This document shows, piece by piece, positions 26,086 to 38,724 of a stretch of DNA of 64,000 nucleotides (the stretch's first letter is position 1; the number at the start of each line of letters is the position of its first letter). The notes beneath the pieces were generated by a model. That model was not told where the DNA came from and ran no database searches. It worked only from the letters and a program-made list of their open reading frames with translations. Location: assembly GCA_949775045.1 (NCBI GenBank), contig OX459110.1, positions 5,836,229 to 5,900,228 of the forward strand. Direction: 5' to 3'. The position numbers and the translations under genes are program-made. This DNA is from Metridium senile (Eukaryota; Cnidaria; Anthozoa; Actiniaria; Metridiidae).

Positions 26086-27706
26086 CTGAAAATGTGTCAA
26101 AAAGATCGGGGTTTTCAGCTCAAAATTTTCGCCTAGACCCTGTGAGTAATGTCTGAGAATATTAGAGCATTCTGATAAATGCGCAAGATTTTATTTAGAA
26201 AAAACTACAAAATCCTACCCAGAATGCAATATGCCCTATAGGGTGATCTGAAAATGTGTCAAAAAGATCGGGGTTTTCGGCACAAAAGTTTCGCCTAGAC
26301 CCTGTGAGTAATGTCTGAGAATATTAGAGCATTCTGATACATGCGCAAGATTTTATTTAGAAAAAACTACAAAATCCTACCCAGAATGCAATATGCCCTA
26401 TAGGGTGATCTGAAAATGTGTCAAAAAGATCGGGGTTTTCGGCACAAAAGTTTCGCCTAGACCCTGTGAGTAATGTCTGAGAATATTAGAGCATTCTGAT
26501 ACATGCGCAAGATTTTATTTAGAAAAAAACTACAAAATCCTACCCGAATGCAATATGCCCTATAGGGTGATCTGAAAATGTGTCAAAAAGTTCGGGATTT
26601 TCGACACAAAATTTTCGCTTAGACCCTGTGAGTAATGTCTGAGAATATTAGAGCATTCTGATACATGCGGAAGATTTTATTTAGAAAAAAACTACAAAAT
26701 CCTACCCAGAATGCAATATGCCCTATAGGGTAATCTGAAAATGTGTCAAAAAGATCGGGGTTTTCGGCAGAAAATTTTCGCTTAGACCCTGTGAGTAATG
26801 TCTGAGAATATTAGAGCATTCTGATACATGCGCAAGATTTTATTTAAAAAAAACTACAAAATCCTACCCAGAATGCAATATGTCCTATAGGGTGATGTAA
26901 AAATGTGTCAAAAAGATCGGGGTTTTCGGCACAAAATTTTCGCCTAGACCCTGTGAGTAATGTCTGAGAATATTAGAGCATTCTGATAAATGTGCAAGAT
27001 TTCATTTAGCAAATACTACAAAATCCTACCCAGAATGCAATATGCCCTATAGATTGATCTGAAAATGTGTCAAAAAGATCGGGGTTTTCAGTTCAAAATT
27101 TTTGCCTAGACCCTGTGAGTAATGTCTGAGAATATTAGAGCATTCTGATAAATGCGCAAGATTTTATTTAGAAAAAACTACAAAATCCTACCCAGAATGC
27201 AATATGCCCTATAGGGTGATCTGAAAATGTGTCAAAAAGATCGGGGTTTTCAGCTCAAAATTTTCGCCTAGACCCTGTGAGTAATGTCTGAGAATATTAG
27301 AGCATTCTGATAAATGCGCAAGATTTTATTTAGAAAAAACTACAAAATCCTACCCAGAATGCAATATGCCCTATAGGGTGATCTGAAAATGTGTCAAAAA
27401 GATCGGGGTTTTCAGCTCAAAATTTTCGCCTAGACCCTGTGAGTAATGTCTGAGAATATTAGAGCATTCTGATACATGCGCAAGATTTTATTTAGAAAAA
27501 ACTACAAAATCCTACCCAGAATGCAATATGCCCTATAGGGTGATCTGAAAATGTGTCAAAATGATCGGGGTTTTCGGAACAAAAGTTTCGCCTAGACCCT
27601 GTGAGTAATGTCTGAGAATATTAGAGCATTCTGATACATGCGCAAGATTTTATTTAGAAAAAACTACAAAATCCTACCCAGAATGCAATATGCCCTATAG
27701 GGTGAT

Positions 27707-30700
27707 CTGAAAATGTGTCAAAAAGTTCGGGATTTTCGGCACAAAATTTTCGCCTAGACCCTGTGAGTAATGTCTGAGAATATTAGAGCATTCTGATACA
27801 TGCGCAAGATTTTATTTAGAAAAAAACTACAAAATCCTACCCAGAATGCAATATGCCCTATAGGGTAATCTGAAAATGTGTCAAAAAGATCGGGGTTTTC
27901 GGCACAAAAGTTTCGCTTAGACCCTGTGAGTAATGTCTGAGAATATTAGAGCATTCTGATACATGCGCAAGATTTTATTTAGAAAAAACTACAAAATCCT
28001 ACCCAGAATGCAATATGTCCTATAGGGTGATGTAAAAATGTGTCAAAAAGATCGGGGTTTTCGGCTCAAAATTTTTGCCTAGACCCTGTGAGTAATGTCT
28101 GAGAATATTAGAGCATTCTGATAAATGTGCAAGATTTCATTTAGAAAAAACTACAAAATCCTACCCAGAATGCAATATGCCCTATAGAGTGATCTGAAAA
28201 TGTGTCAAAAAGATCGGGGTTTTCAGCACAAAAGTTTCGCCTAGACCCTGTGAGTAATGTCTGAGAATATTAGAGCATTCTGATAAATGCGCAAGATTTT
28301 ATTTAAAAAAAACTACAAAATCCTACCCAGAATGCAATATGTCCTATAGGGTGATGTAAAAATGTGTCAAAAAGATCGGGGTTTTCGGCACAAAATTTTT
28401 GCCTAGACCCTGTGAGTAATGTCTGAGAATATTAGAGCATTCTGATAAATGTGCAAGATTTCATTTAGCAAATACTACAAAATCCTACCCAGAATGCAAT
28501 ATGCCCTATAGATTGATCTGAAAATGTGTCAAAAAGATCGGTGTTTTCAGCTCAAAATTTTCGCCTAGACCCTGTGAGTAATGTCTGAGAATATTAGAGC
28601 ATTCTGATAAATGCGCAAGATTTTATTTAGAAAAAACTACAAAATCCTACCCAGAATGCAATATGCCCTATAGGGTGATCTGAAAATGTGTCAAAAAGAT
28701 CGGGGTTTTCGGCACAAAAGTTTCGCCTAGACCCTGTGAGTAATGTCTGAGAATATTAGAGCATTCTGATACATGCGCAAGATTTTATTTAGAAAAAACT
28801 ACAAAATCCTACCCAGAATGCAATATGCCCTATAGGGTGATCTGCAAATGTGTCAAAAAGATCGGGGTTTTCGGCACAAAAGTTTCGCCTAGACCCTGTG
28901 AGTAATGTCTGAGAATATTAGAGCATTCTGATACATGCGCAAGATTTTATTTAGAAAAAACTACAAAATCCTACCCAGAATGCAATATGTCCTATAGGGT
29001 GATGTAAAAATGTGTCAAAAAGATCGGGGTTTTCGGCACAAAATTTTTGCCTAGACCCTGTGAGTAATGTCTGAGAATATTAGAGCATTCTGATAAATGT
29101 GCAAGATTTCATTTAGAAAAAACTACAAAATCCTACCTAGAATGCAATATGCCCTATAGGGTGATCTGAAAATGTTTCAAAAAGATCGGGGTTTTCGGCA
29201 CAAAAGTTTCGCCTAGACCCTGTGAGTAATGTCTGAGAATATTAGAGCATTCTGATACATGCGCAAGATTTTATTTAGAAAAAACTACAAAATCCTACCC
29301 AGAATGCAATATGTCCTATAGGGTGATGTAAAAATGTGTCAAAAAGATCGGGGTTTTCGGCACAAAATTTTTGCCTAGACCCTGTGAGTAATGTCTGATA
29401 ATATTAGAGCATTCTGATAAATGTGCAAGATTTCATTTAGAAAAAACTACAAAATCCTACCCAGAATGCAATATGCCCTATAGAGTGATCTGAAAATGTG
29501 TCAAAAAGATCGGGGTTTTCAGCTCAAAATTTTCGCCTAGACCCTGTGAGTAATGTCTGAGAATATTAGAGCATTCTGATACATGCGCAAGATTTTATTT
29601 AGAAAAAACTACAAAATCCTACCCAGAATGCAATATGCCCTATAGGGTGATCTGAAAATGTGTCAAAAAGTTCGGGATTTTCGGCACAAAATTTTCGCCT
29701 AGACCCTGTGAGTAATGTCTGAGAATATTAGAGCATTCTGATACATGCGCAAGATTTTATTTAGAAAAAAACTACAAAATCCTACCCAGAATGCAATATG
29801 CCCTATAGGGTAATCTGAAAATGTGTCAAAAAGATCGGGGTTTTCGGCACAAAAGTTTCGCTTAGACCCTGTGAGTAATGTCTGAGAATATTAGAGCATT
29901 CTGATACATGCGCAAGATTTTATTTAGAAAAAACTACAAAATCCTACCCAGAATGCAATATGTCCTATAGGGTGATGTAAAAATGTGTCAAAAAGATCGG
30001 GGTTTTCGGCTCAAAATTTTTGCCTAGACCCTGTGAGTAATGTCTGAGAATATTAGAGCATTCTGATAAATGTGCAAGATTTCATTTAGAAAAAACTACA
30101 AAATCCTACCCAGAATGCAATATGCCCTATAGAGTGATCTGAAAATGTGTCAAAAAGATCGGGGTTTTCAGCTCAAAATTTTCGCCTAGACCCTGTGAGT
30201 AATGTCTGAGAATATTAGAGCATTCTGATAAATGCGCAAGATTTTATTTAAAAAAAACTACAAAATCCTACCCAGAATGCAATATGTCCTATAGGGTGAT
30301 GTAAAAATGTGTCAAAAAGATCGGGGTTTTCGGCACAAAATTTTTGCCTAGACCCTGTGAGTAATGTCTGAGAATATTAGAGCATTCTGATAAATGTGCA
30401 AGATTTCATTTAGCAAATACTACAAAATCCTACCCAGAATGCAATATGCCCTATAGATTGATCTGAAAATGTGTCAAAAAGATCGGTGTTTTCAGCTCAA
30501 AATTTTTGCCTAGACCCTGTGAGTAATGTCTGAGAATATTAGAGCATTCTGATAAATGCGCAAGATTTTATTTAGAAAAAACTACAAAATCCTACCCAGA
30601 ATGCAATATGCCCTATAGGGTGATCTGAAAATGTGTCAAAAAGATCGGGGTTTTCGGCACAAAATTTTCGCCTAGACCCTGTGAGTAATGTCTGAGAATC

Positions 30701-31596
30701 TTAGAGCATTCTGATACATGCGCAAGATTTTATTTAGAAAAAACTACAAAATCCTACCCAGAATGCAATATGCCCTATAGGGTGATCTGAAAATGTGTCA
30801 AAAAGATCGGGGTTTTCGGCACAAAAGTTTCGCCCTAGACCCTGTGAGTAATGTCTGAGAATATTAGAGCATTCTGATACATGCGCAAGATTTTATTAGA
30901 AAAAACTACAAAATCCTACCCAGAATGCAATATGTCCTATAGGGTGATGTAAAAATGTGTCAAAAAGATCGGGGTTTTCGGCACAAAATTTTTGCCTAGA
31001 CCCTGTGAGTAATGTCTGAGAATATTAGAGCATTCTGATAAATGTGCAAGATTTCATTTAGAAAAAACTACAAAATCCTACCTAGAATGCAATATGCCCT
31101 ATAGGGTGATCTGAAAATGTGTCAAAAAGATCGGGGTTTTCGGCACAAAAGTTTCGCCTAGACCCTGTGAGTAATGTCTGAGAATATTAGAGCATTCTGA
31201 TACATGCGCAAGATTTTATTTAGAAAAAACTACAAAATCCTACCCAGAATGCAATATGTCCTATAGGGTGATGTAAAAATGTGTCAAAAAGATCGGGGTT
31301 TTCGGCACAAAATTTTTGCCTAGACCCTGTGAGTAATGTCTGATAATATTAGAGCATTCTGATAAATGTGCAAGATTTCATTTAGAAAAAACTACAAAAT
31401 CCTACCCAGAATGCAATATGCCCTATAGAGTGATCTGAAAATGTGTCAAAAAGATCGGGGTTTTCAGCTCAAAATTTTCGCCTAGACCCTGTGAGTAATG
31501 TCTGAGAATATTAGAGCATTCTGATACATGCGCAAGATTTTATTTAGAAAAAACTACAAAATCCTACCCAGAATGCAATATGCCCTATAGAGTGAT
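27707..31596 (+). repeat. Zone 2e: 12-monomer HOR, two tandem copies (1,945 bp each)
   Basis: Units are 27707-29651 and 29652-31596. Shared private markers at a 1,945-bp offset include tctgataatatt near 29397 and 31342, cctacctagaatg near 29136 and 31081, the cggctcaaaa gta-start monomers at 28032 and 29977, and gatcggtgttttc near 28540 and 30485. Unit 2 alone has gaatcttag near 30698, gccctagac near 30833 and ttttattaga near 30894. Unit 1 alone has ctgcaaatg at 28842 and atgtttcaa near 29173. The opening monomers (gttcggga, then gtttcgctta) also recur at 35808-36132. Confidence 0.88.
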
Positions 31597-31921
31597 CTGA
31601 AAATGTGTCAAAAAGATCGGGGTTTTCAGCTCAAAATTTTCGCCTAGACCCTGTGAGTAATGTCTGAGAATATTAGAGCATTCTGATAAATGCGCAAGAT
31701 TTTATTTAGAAAAAACTACAAAATCCTACCCAGAATGCAATATGCCCTATAGGGTGATCTGAAAATGTGTCAAAAAGATCGGGGTTTTCGGCACAAAAGT
31801 TTCGCCTAGACCCTGTGAGTAATGTCTGAGAATATTAGAGCATTCTGATAAATGCGCAAGATTTTATTTAGAAAAAAACTACAAAATCCTACCCAGAATG
31901 CAATATGCCCTATAGGGTGAT

Positions 31922-34511
31922 ATGAAAATGTGTCAAAAAGATCGGGATTTTCGGCACAAAATTTTCGCCTAGACCCTGTGAGTAATGTCTGAGAATATTA
32001 GAGCATTCTGATACATGCGCAAGATTTTATTTAGAAAAAACTACAAAATCCTACCCAGAATGCAATATGCCCTATAGGGTGATCTGAAAATGTGTCAAAA
32101 AGATCGGGGTTTTCGGCACAAAAGTTTCGCCTAGACCCTGTGAGTAATGTCTGAGAATATTAGAGCATTCTGATACATGCGCAAGATTTTATTTAGAAAA
32201 AACTACAAAATCCTACCCAGAATGCAATATGTCCTATAGGGTGATGTAAAAATGTGTCAAAAAGATCGGGGTTTTCGGCACAAAATTTTTGCCTAGACCC
32301 TGTGAGTAATGTCTGAGAATATTAGAGCATTCTGATAAATGTGCAAGATTTCATTTAGAAAAAACTACAAAATCCTACCCAGAATGCAATATGCCCTATA
32401 GAGTGATCTGAAAATGTGTCAAAAAGATCGGGGTTTTCTGCTCAAAATTTTCGCCTAGACCCTGTGAGTAATGTCTGAGAATATTAGAGCATTCTGATAA
32501 ATGTGCAAGATTTCATTTAGAAAAAACTACAAAATCCTACCCAGAATGCAATATGCCCTATAGAGTGATCTGAAAATGTGTCAAAAAGATCGGGGTTTTC
32601 GGCACAAAAGTTTCGCCTAGACCCTGTGAGTAATGTCTGAGAATATTAGAGCATTCTGATAAATGCGCAAGATTTTATTTAGAAAAAACTACAAAATCCT
32701 ACCCAGAATGCAATATGCCCTATAGGGTGATATGAAAATGTGTCAAAAAGATCGGGATTTTCGGCACAAAATTTTCGCCTAGACCCTGTGAGTAATGTCT
32801 GAGAATATTAGAGCATTCTGATACATGCGCAAGATTTTATTTAGAAAAAACTACAAAATCCTACCCAGAATGCAATATGCCCTATAGGGTGATCTGAAAT
32901 GTGTCAAAAAGATCGGGGTTTTCGGCACAAAAGTTTCGCCTAGACCCTGTGAGTAATGTCTGAGAATATTAGAGCATTCTGATACATGCGCAAGATTTTA
33001 TTTAGAAAAAACTACAAAATCCTACCAGAATGCAATATGTCCTATAGGGTGATGTAAAAATGTGTCAAAAAGATCGGGGTTTTCGGCACAAAATTTTTGC
33101 CTAGACCCTGTGAGTAATGTCTGAGAATATTAGAGCATTCTGATAAATGTGCAAGATTTCATTTAGAAAAAACTACAAAATCCTACCCAGAATGCAATAT
33201 GCCCTATAGAATGATCTGAAAATGTGTCAAAAAGATCGGGGTTTTCAGCTCAAAATTTTCGCCTAGACCCTGTGAGTAATGTCTGAGAATATTAGAGCAT
33301 TCTGATAAATGTGCAAGATTTTATTTAGAAAAAACTACAAAATCCTACCCAGAATGCAATATGCCCTATAGAGTGATCTGAAAATGTGTCAAAAAGATCG
33401 GGGTTTTCGGCACAAAAGTTTCGCCTAGACCCTGTGAGTAATGTCTGAGAATATTAGAGCATTCTGATAAATGTGCAAGATTTTATTTAGAAAAAACTAC
33501 AAAATCCTACCCAGAATGCAATATGCCCTATAGGGTGATATGAAAATGTGTCAAAAAGATCGGGATTTTCGGCACAAAATTTTCGCCTAGACCCTGTGAG
33601 TAATGTCTGAGAATCTTAGAGCATTCTGATACATGCGCAAGATTTTATTTAGAAAAAACTACAAAATCCTACCCAGAATGCAATATGCCCTATAGGGTGA
33701 TCTGAAAATGTGTCAAAAAGATCGGGGTTTTCGGCACAAAAGTTTCGCCTAGACCCTGTGAGTAATGTCTGAGAATATTAGAGCATTCTGATACATGCGC
33801 AAGATTTTATTTAGAAAAAACTACAAAATCCTACCCAGAATGCAATATGTCCTATAGGGTGATGTAAAAATGTGTCAAAAAGATCGGGGTTTTCGGCACA
33901 AAATTTTTGCCTAGACCCTGTGAGTAATGTCTGAGAATATTAGAGCATTCTGATAAATGTGCAAGATTTCATTTAGAAAAAACTACAAAATCCTACCCAG
34001 AATGCAATATGCCCTATAGAATGATCTGAAAATGTGTCAAAAAGATCGGGGTTTTCAGCTCAAAATTTTCGCCTAGACCCTGTGAGTAATGTCTGAGAAT
34101 ATTAGAGCATTCTGATAAATGTGCAAGATTTCATTTAGAAAAAACTACAAAATCCTACCCAGAATGCAATATGCCCTATAGAGTGATCTGAAAATGTGTC
34201 AAAAAGATCGGGGTTTTCGGCACAAAAGTTTCGCCTAGACCCTGTGAGTAATGTCTGAGAATATTAGAGCATTCTGATAAATGCTTAAGATTTTATTTAG
34301 AAAAAACTACAAAATCCTACCCAGAATGCAATATGCCCTATAGGGTGATATGAAAATGTGTCAAAAAGATCGGGATTTTCGGCACAAAATTTTCGCCTAG
34401 ACCCTGTGAGTAATGTCTGAGAATATTAGAGCATTCTGATACATGCGCAAGATTTTATTTAGAAAAAACTACAAAATCCTACCCAGAATGCAATATGCCC
34501 TATAGGGTGAT
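31922..34511 (+). repeat. Zone 3a: 5-monomer HOR (about 810 bp), three full copies plus a partial
   Basis: Atg-start monomers with gatcggga fall at 31922, 32732, 33540 and 34350. Between them the order is gtttcg with gtcctat, gta-start with aaatgtgc and ttcat, cagctc (ctgctc at 32408), and gtttcg. Variants inside the copies include ctgaaatg at 32894, cctaccagaatg near 33025, ctatagaatg near 33208 and 34015, gaatcttag near 33612 and aaatgctt near 34272. Confidence 0.85.
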
Positions 34512-37500
34512 CTGAAAATGTGTCAAAAAGATCGGGGTGTTTGGCACAAAAGTTTCGCCTAGACCCTGTGAGTAATGTCTGAGAATATTAGAGCATTCTG
34601 ATAAATGTGCCAGATTTTATTTAGAAAAAACTACAAAATCCTACCCAGAATGCAATATGCCCTATAGGGTGATCTGAAAATGTGTCAAAAAGATCGGGGT
34701 TTTCGGCACAAAATTTTGGGCTAGACCATGTGAGTAATGTCTGAGAATATTAGAGCATTCTGATAAATGTGCAAGATTTCATTTAGAAAAAACTACAAAA
34801 TCCTACCCAGAATGCAATATGCCCTATAGAGTGATCTGAAAATGTGTCAAAAAGATCGGGGTTTTCAGCTCAAAATTTTCGCCTAGACCCTGTGAGTAAT
34901 GTCTGAGAATATTAGAGCATTCTGATAAATGCGCAAGATTTTATTTAGAAAAAACTACAAAATCCTACCCAGAATGCAATATGCCCTATAGGGTAATCTG
35001 AAAATGTGTCAAAAAGATCGGGGTTTTCGGCACAAAAGTTTCGCCTAGACCCTGTGAGTAATGTCTGAGAATATTAGAGCATTCTGATACATGCGCAAGA
35101 TGTTATTTAGAAAAAACTACAAAATCCTACCCAGAATGCAATATGTCCTATAGGGTGATGTAAAAATGTGTCAAAAAGATCGGGGTTTTCGGCACAACAT
35201 TTTTGCCTAGACCCTGTGAGTAATGTCTGAGAATATTAGAGCATTCTGATAAATGTGCAAGATTTCATTTAGAAAAAACTACAAAATCCTACCCAGAATG
35301 CAATATGCCCTATAGAGTGATCTGAAAATGTGTCAAAAAGATCGGGGTTTTCAGCTCAAAATTTTCGCCTAGACCCTGTGAGTAATGTCTGAGAATATTA
35401 GAGCATTCTGATAAATGCGCAAGATTTTATTTAGAAAAAACTACAAAATCCTACCCAGAATGCAATATGCCCTATAGGGTGATCTGAAAATGTGTCAAAA
35501 AGATCGGGGTTTTCGGCACAAAAGTTTCGCCTAGACCCTGTGAGTAATGTCTGAGAATATTAGAGCATTCTGATACATGCGCAAGATTTTATTTAGAAAA
35601 AACTACAAAATCCTACCCAGAATGCAATATGCCCTATAGGGTGATCTGAAAATGTGTCAAAAAGATCGGGGTTTTCGGCACAAAAGTTTCGCCTAGACCC
35701 TGTGAGTAATGTCTGAGAATATTAGAGCATTCTGATACATGCGCAAGATTTTATTTAGAAAAAACTACAAAATCCTACCCAGAATGCAATATGCCCTATA
35801 GGGTGATCTGAAAATGTGTCAAAAATTTCGGGATTTTCGGCACAAAATTTTCGCCTAGACCCTGTGAGTAATGTCTGAGAATATTAGAGCATTCTGATAC
35901 ATGCGCAAGATTTTATTTAGAAAAAAACTACAAAATCCTACCCAGAATGCAATATGCCCTATAGGGTAATCTGAAAATGTGTCAAAAAGATCGGGGTTTT
36001 CGGCACAAAAGTTTCGCTTAGACCCTGTGAGTAATGTCTGAGAATATTAGAGCATTCTGATACATGCGCAAGATTTTATTTAGAAAAAACTACAAAATCC
36101 TACCCAGAATGCAATATGTCCTATAGGGTGATGTAAAAATGTGTCAAAAAGATCGGGGTTTTCGGCACAAAATTTTTGCCTAGACCCTGTGAGTAATGTC
36201 TGAGAATATTAGAGCATTCTGATAAATGTGCAAGATTTCATTTAGAAAAAACTACAAAATCCTACCCAGAATGCAATATGCCCTATAGAGTGATCTGAAA
36301 ATGTGTCAAAAAGATCGGGGTTTTCAGCTCAAAATTTTCGCCTAGACCCTGTGAGTAATGTCTGAGAATATTAGAGCATTCTGATACATGCGCAAGATTT
36401 TATTTAAAAAAAACTACAAAATCCTACCCAGAATGCAATATGTCCTATAGGGTGATGTAAAAATGTGTCAAAAAGATCGGGGTTTTCGGCACAAAATTTT
36501 TGCCTAGACCCTGTGAGTAATGTCTGAGAATATTAGAGCATTCTGATAAATGTGCAAGATTTCATTTAGAAAAAACTACAAAATCCTACCCAGAATGCAA
36601 TATGCCCTATAGAGTGATCTGAAAATGTGTCAAAAAGATCGGGGTTTTCAGCTCAAAATTTTCGCCTAGACCCTGTGAGTAATGTCTGAGAATATTAGAG
36701 CATTCTGATACATGCGCAAGATTTTATTTAGAAAAAACTACAAAATCCTACCCAGAATGCAATATGCCCTATAGGGTGATCTGAAAATGTGTCAAAAAGA
36801 TCCGGGTTTTCGGCACAAAATTTTTGCCTAGACCCTGTGAGTAATGTCTGAGAATATTAGAGCATTCTGATAAATGTGCAAGATTTCATTTAGAAAAAAC
36901 TACAAAATCCTACCCAGAATGCAATATGCCCTATAGGGTGATCTGAAAATGTGTCAAAAAGATCGGGGTTTTCGGCACAAAATTTTTGGCTAGACCATGT
37001 GAGTAATGTCTGAGAATATTAGAGCATTCTGATCAATGCGCAAGATTTCATTTAGAAAAAACTACAAAATCCTACCCAGAATGGAATATGCCCTATAGAG
37101 TGATCTGAAAATGTGTCAAAAAGATCGGGATTTTCAGCTCAAAATTTTCGCCTAGACCCTGTGAGTAATGTCTGAGAATATTAGAGCATTCTGATACATG
37201 CGCAAGATTTTATTTAGAAAAAACTACAAAATCCTACCCAGAATGCAATATGTCCTATAGGGTGATGTAAAAATGTGTCAAAAAGATCGGGGTTTTCGGC
37301 ACAAAATTTTTGCCTAGACCCTGTGAGTAATGTCTGAGAATATTAGAGCATTCTGATAAATGTGCAAGATTTCATTTAGAAAAAACTACAAAATCCTACC
37401 CAGAATGCAATATGCCCTATAGAGTGATCTGAAAATGTGTCAAAAAGATCGGGGTTTTCAGCTCAAAATTTTCGCCTAGACCCTATGAGTAATGTCTGAG

Positions 37501-37752
37501 AATATTAGAGCATTCTGATAAATGCGCAAGATTTTATTTAGAAAAAACTACAAAATCCTACCCAGAATGCAATATGCCCTATAGGGTGATCTGAAAATGT
37601 GTCAAAAAGATCGGGGTTTTCGGCACAAAAGTTTCGCCTAGACCCTGTGAGTAATGTCTGAGAATATTAGAGCATTCTGATAAATGCGCAAGATTTTATT
37701 TAGAAAAAACTACAAAATCCTACCCAGAATGCAATATGCCCTATAGGGTGAT
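34512..37752 (+). repeat. Zone 3b: mixed monomers without a clear HOR
   Basis: Twenty monomers mix older zone-2 types (gta-start with cacaacattttt at 35160, gttcggga and gtttcgctta at 35808-36132) with the first tttttggc and gaccatgtg types (34674 and 36943). Odd alleles include ggggtgtttggcac near 34536, aaatttcggga near 35823, agatgttattt near 35098, gaatggaat near 37080 and gatcaatgcgc near 37032. I could not find a repeated order here; it may be a junction between separately amplified blocks. Confidence 0.6.
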
Positions 37753-38724
37753 ATGAAAATGTGTCAAAAAGATCGGGATTTTCTGCACAAAATTTTCGCC
37801 TAGACCCTGTGAGTAATGTCTGAGAATATTAGAGCATTCTGATACATGCGCAAGATTTTATTTAGAAAAAACTACAAAATCCTACCCAGAATGCAATATG
37901 CCCTATAGGGTGATCTGAAAATGTGTCAAAAAGATCGGGGTTTTCAGCACAAAAGTTTCGCCTAGACCCTGTGAGTAATGTCTGAGAATATTAGAGCATT
38001 CTGATAAATGTGCAAGATTTCATTTAGAAAAAACTACAAAATCCTACCCAGAATGCAATATGCCCTATAGAGTGATCTGAAAATGTGTCAAAAAGATCGG
38101 GGTTTTCGGCACAAAAGTTTCGCCTAGACCCTGTGAGTAATGTCTGAGAATATTAGAGCATTCTGATAAATGCGCAAGATTTTATTTAGAAAAAACTACA
38201 AAATCCTACCCAGAATGCAATATGCCCTATAGGGTGATATGAAAATGTGTCAAAAAGATCGGGATTTTCGGCACAAAATTTTCGCCTAGACCCTGTGAGT
38301 AATGTCTGAGAATATTAGAGCATTCTGATACATGCGCAAGATTTTATTTAGAAAAAACTACAAAATCCTACCCAGAATGCAATATGCCCTATAGGGTGAT
38401 CTGAAAATGGGTCAAAAAGATCGGGGTTTTCAGCACAAAAGTTTCGCCTAGACCCTGTGAGTAATGTCTGAGAATATTAGAGCATTCTGATAAATGTGCA
38501 AGATTTCATTTAGAAAAAACTACAAAATCCTACCCAGAATGCAATATGCCCTATAGAGTGATCTGAAAATGTGTCAAAAAGATCAGGGTTTTCGGCACAA
38601 AAGTTTCGCCTAGAACCTGTGAGTAATGTCTGAGAATATTAGAGCATTCTGATAAATGCGCAAGATTTTATTTAGAAAAAACTACAAAATCCTACCCAGA
38701 ATGCAATATGCCCTATAGGGTGAT
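37753..38724 (+). repeat. 3-monomer HOR, two copies (486 bp each)
   Basis: The order atg-start/gatcggga, cagcac-gtttcg with aaatgtgc and ttcat, then gtttcg with aaatgcgc is present at 37753-38238 and 38239-38724. A third round begins at 38725, but its first monomer carries aaatgtgc, ttcat and ctatagag in the right half, so it looks like a fusion of the first two monomers of the unit. Private differences include atgggtcaaa near 38407 and gatcaggg near 38581. Confidence 0.8.

Larger units (their letters stand above)
21549..27706 (+). repeat. Zone 2d: 19-monomer HOR, two tandem copies (3,079 bp each)
   Basis: Units are 21549-24627 and 24628-27706. Private markers recur at the same offset: ctaaaaatg at 22197 and 25276, gcactctgata near 22279 and 25358, cagttcaaaa near 24011 and 27089, and cggaacaaaa near 24498 and 27577. 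The chimeric monomer at 22845 recurs at 25924. Differences are few: gcaatttgcc near 21855 and atgatttta near 24241 occur in unit 1 only, atgcggaag near 26666 in unit 2 only, and the two final monomers differ at several diagnostic sites. This indicates a recent duplication. Confidence 0.9.

Noticed and set aside
8428..27382. Special meaning of 17-monomer matches in three different duplicated pairs
   Set aside because: Two of the pairs are tandem HORs of 18 and 19 units whose last one or two monomers diverge; the shared figure of 17 depends on where matching was judged to stop by eye.
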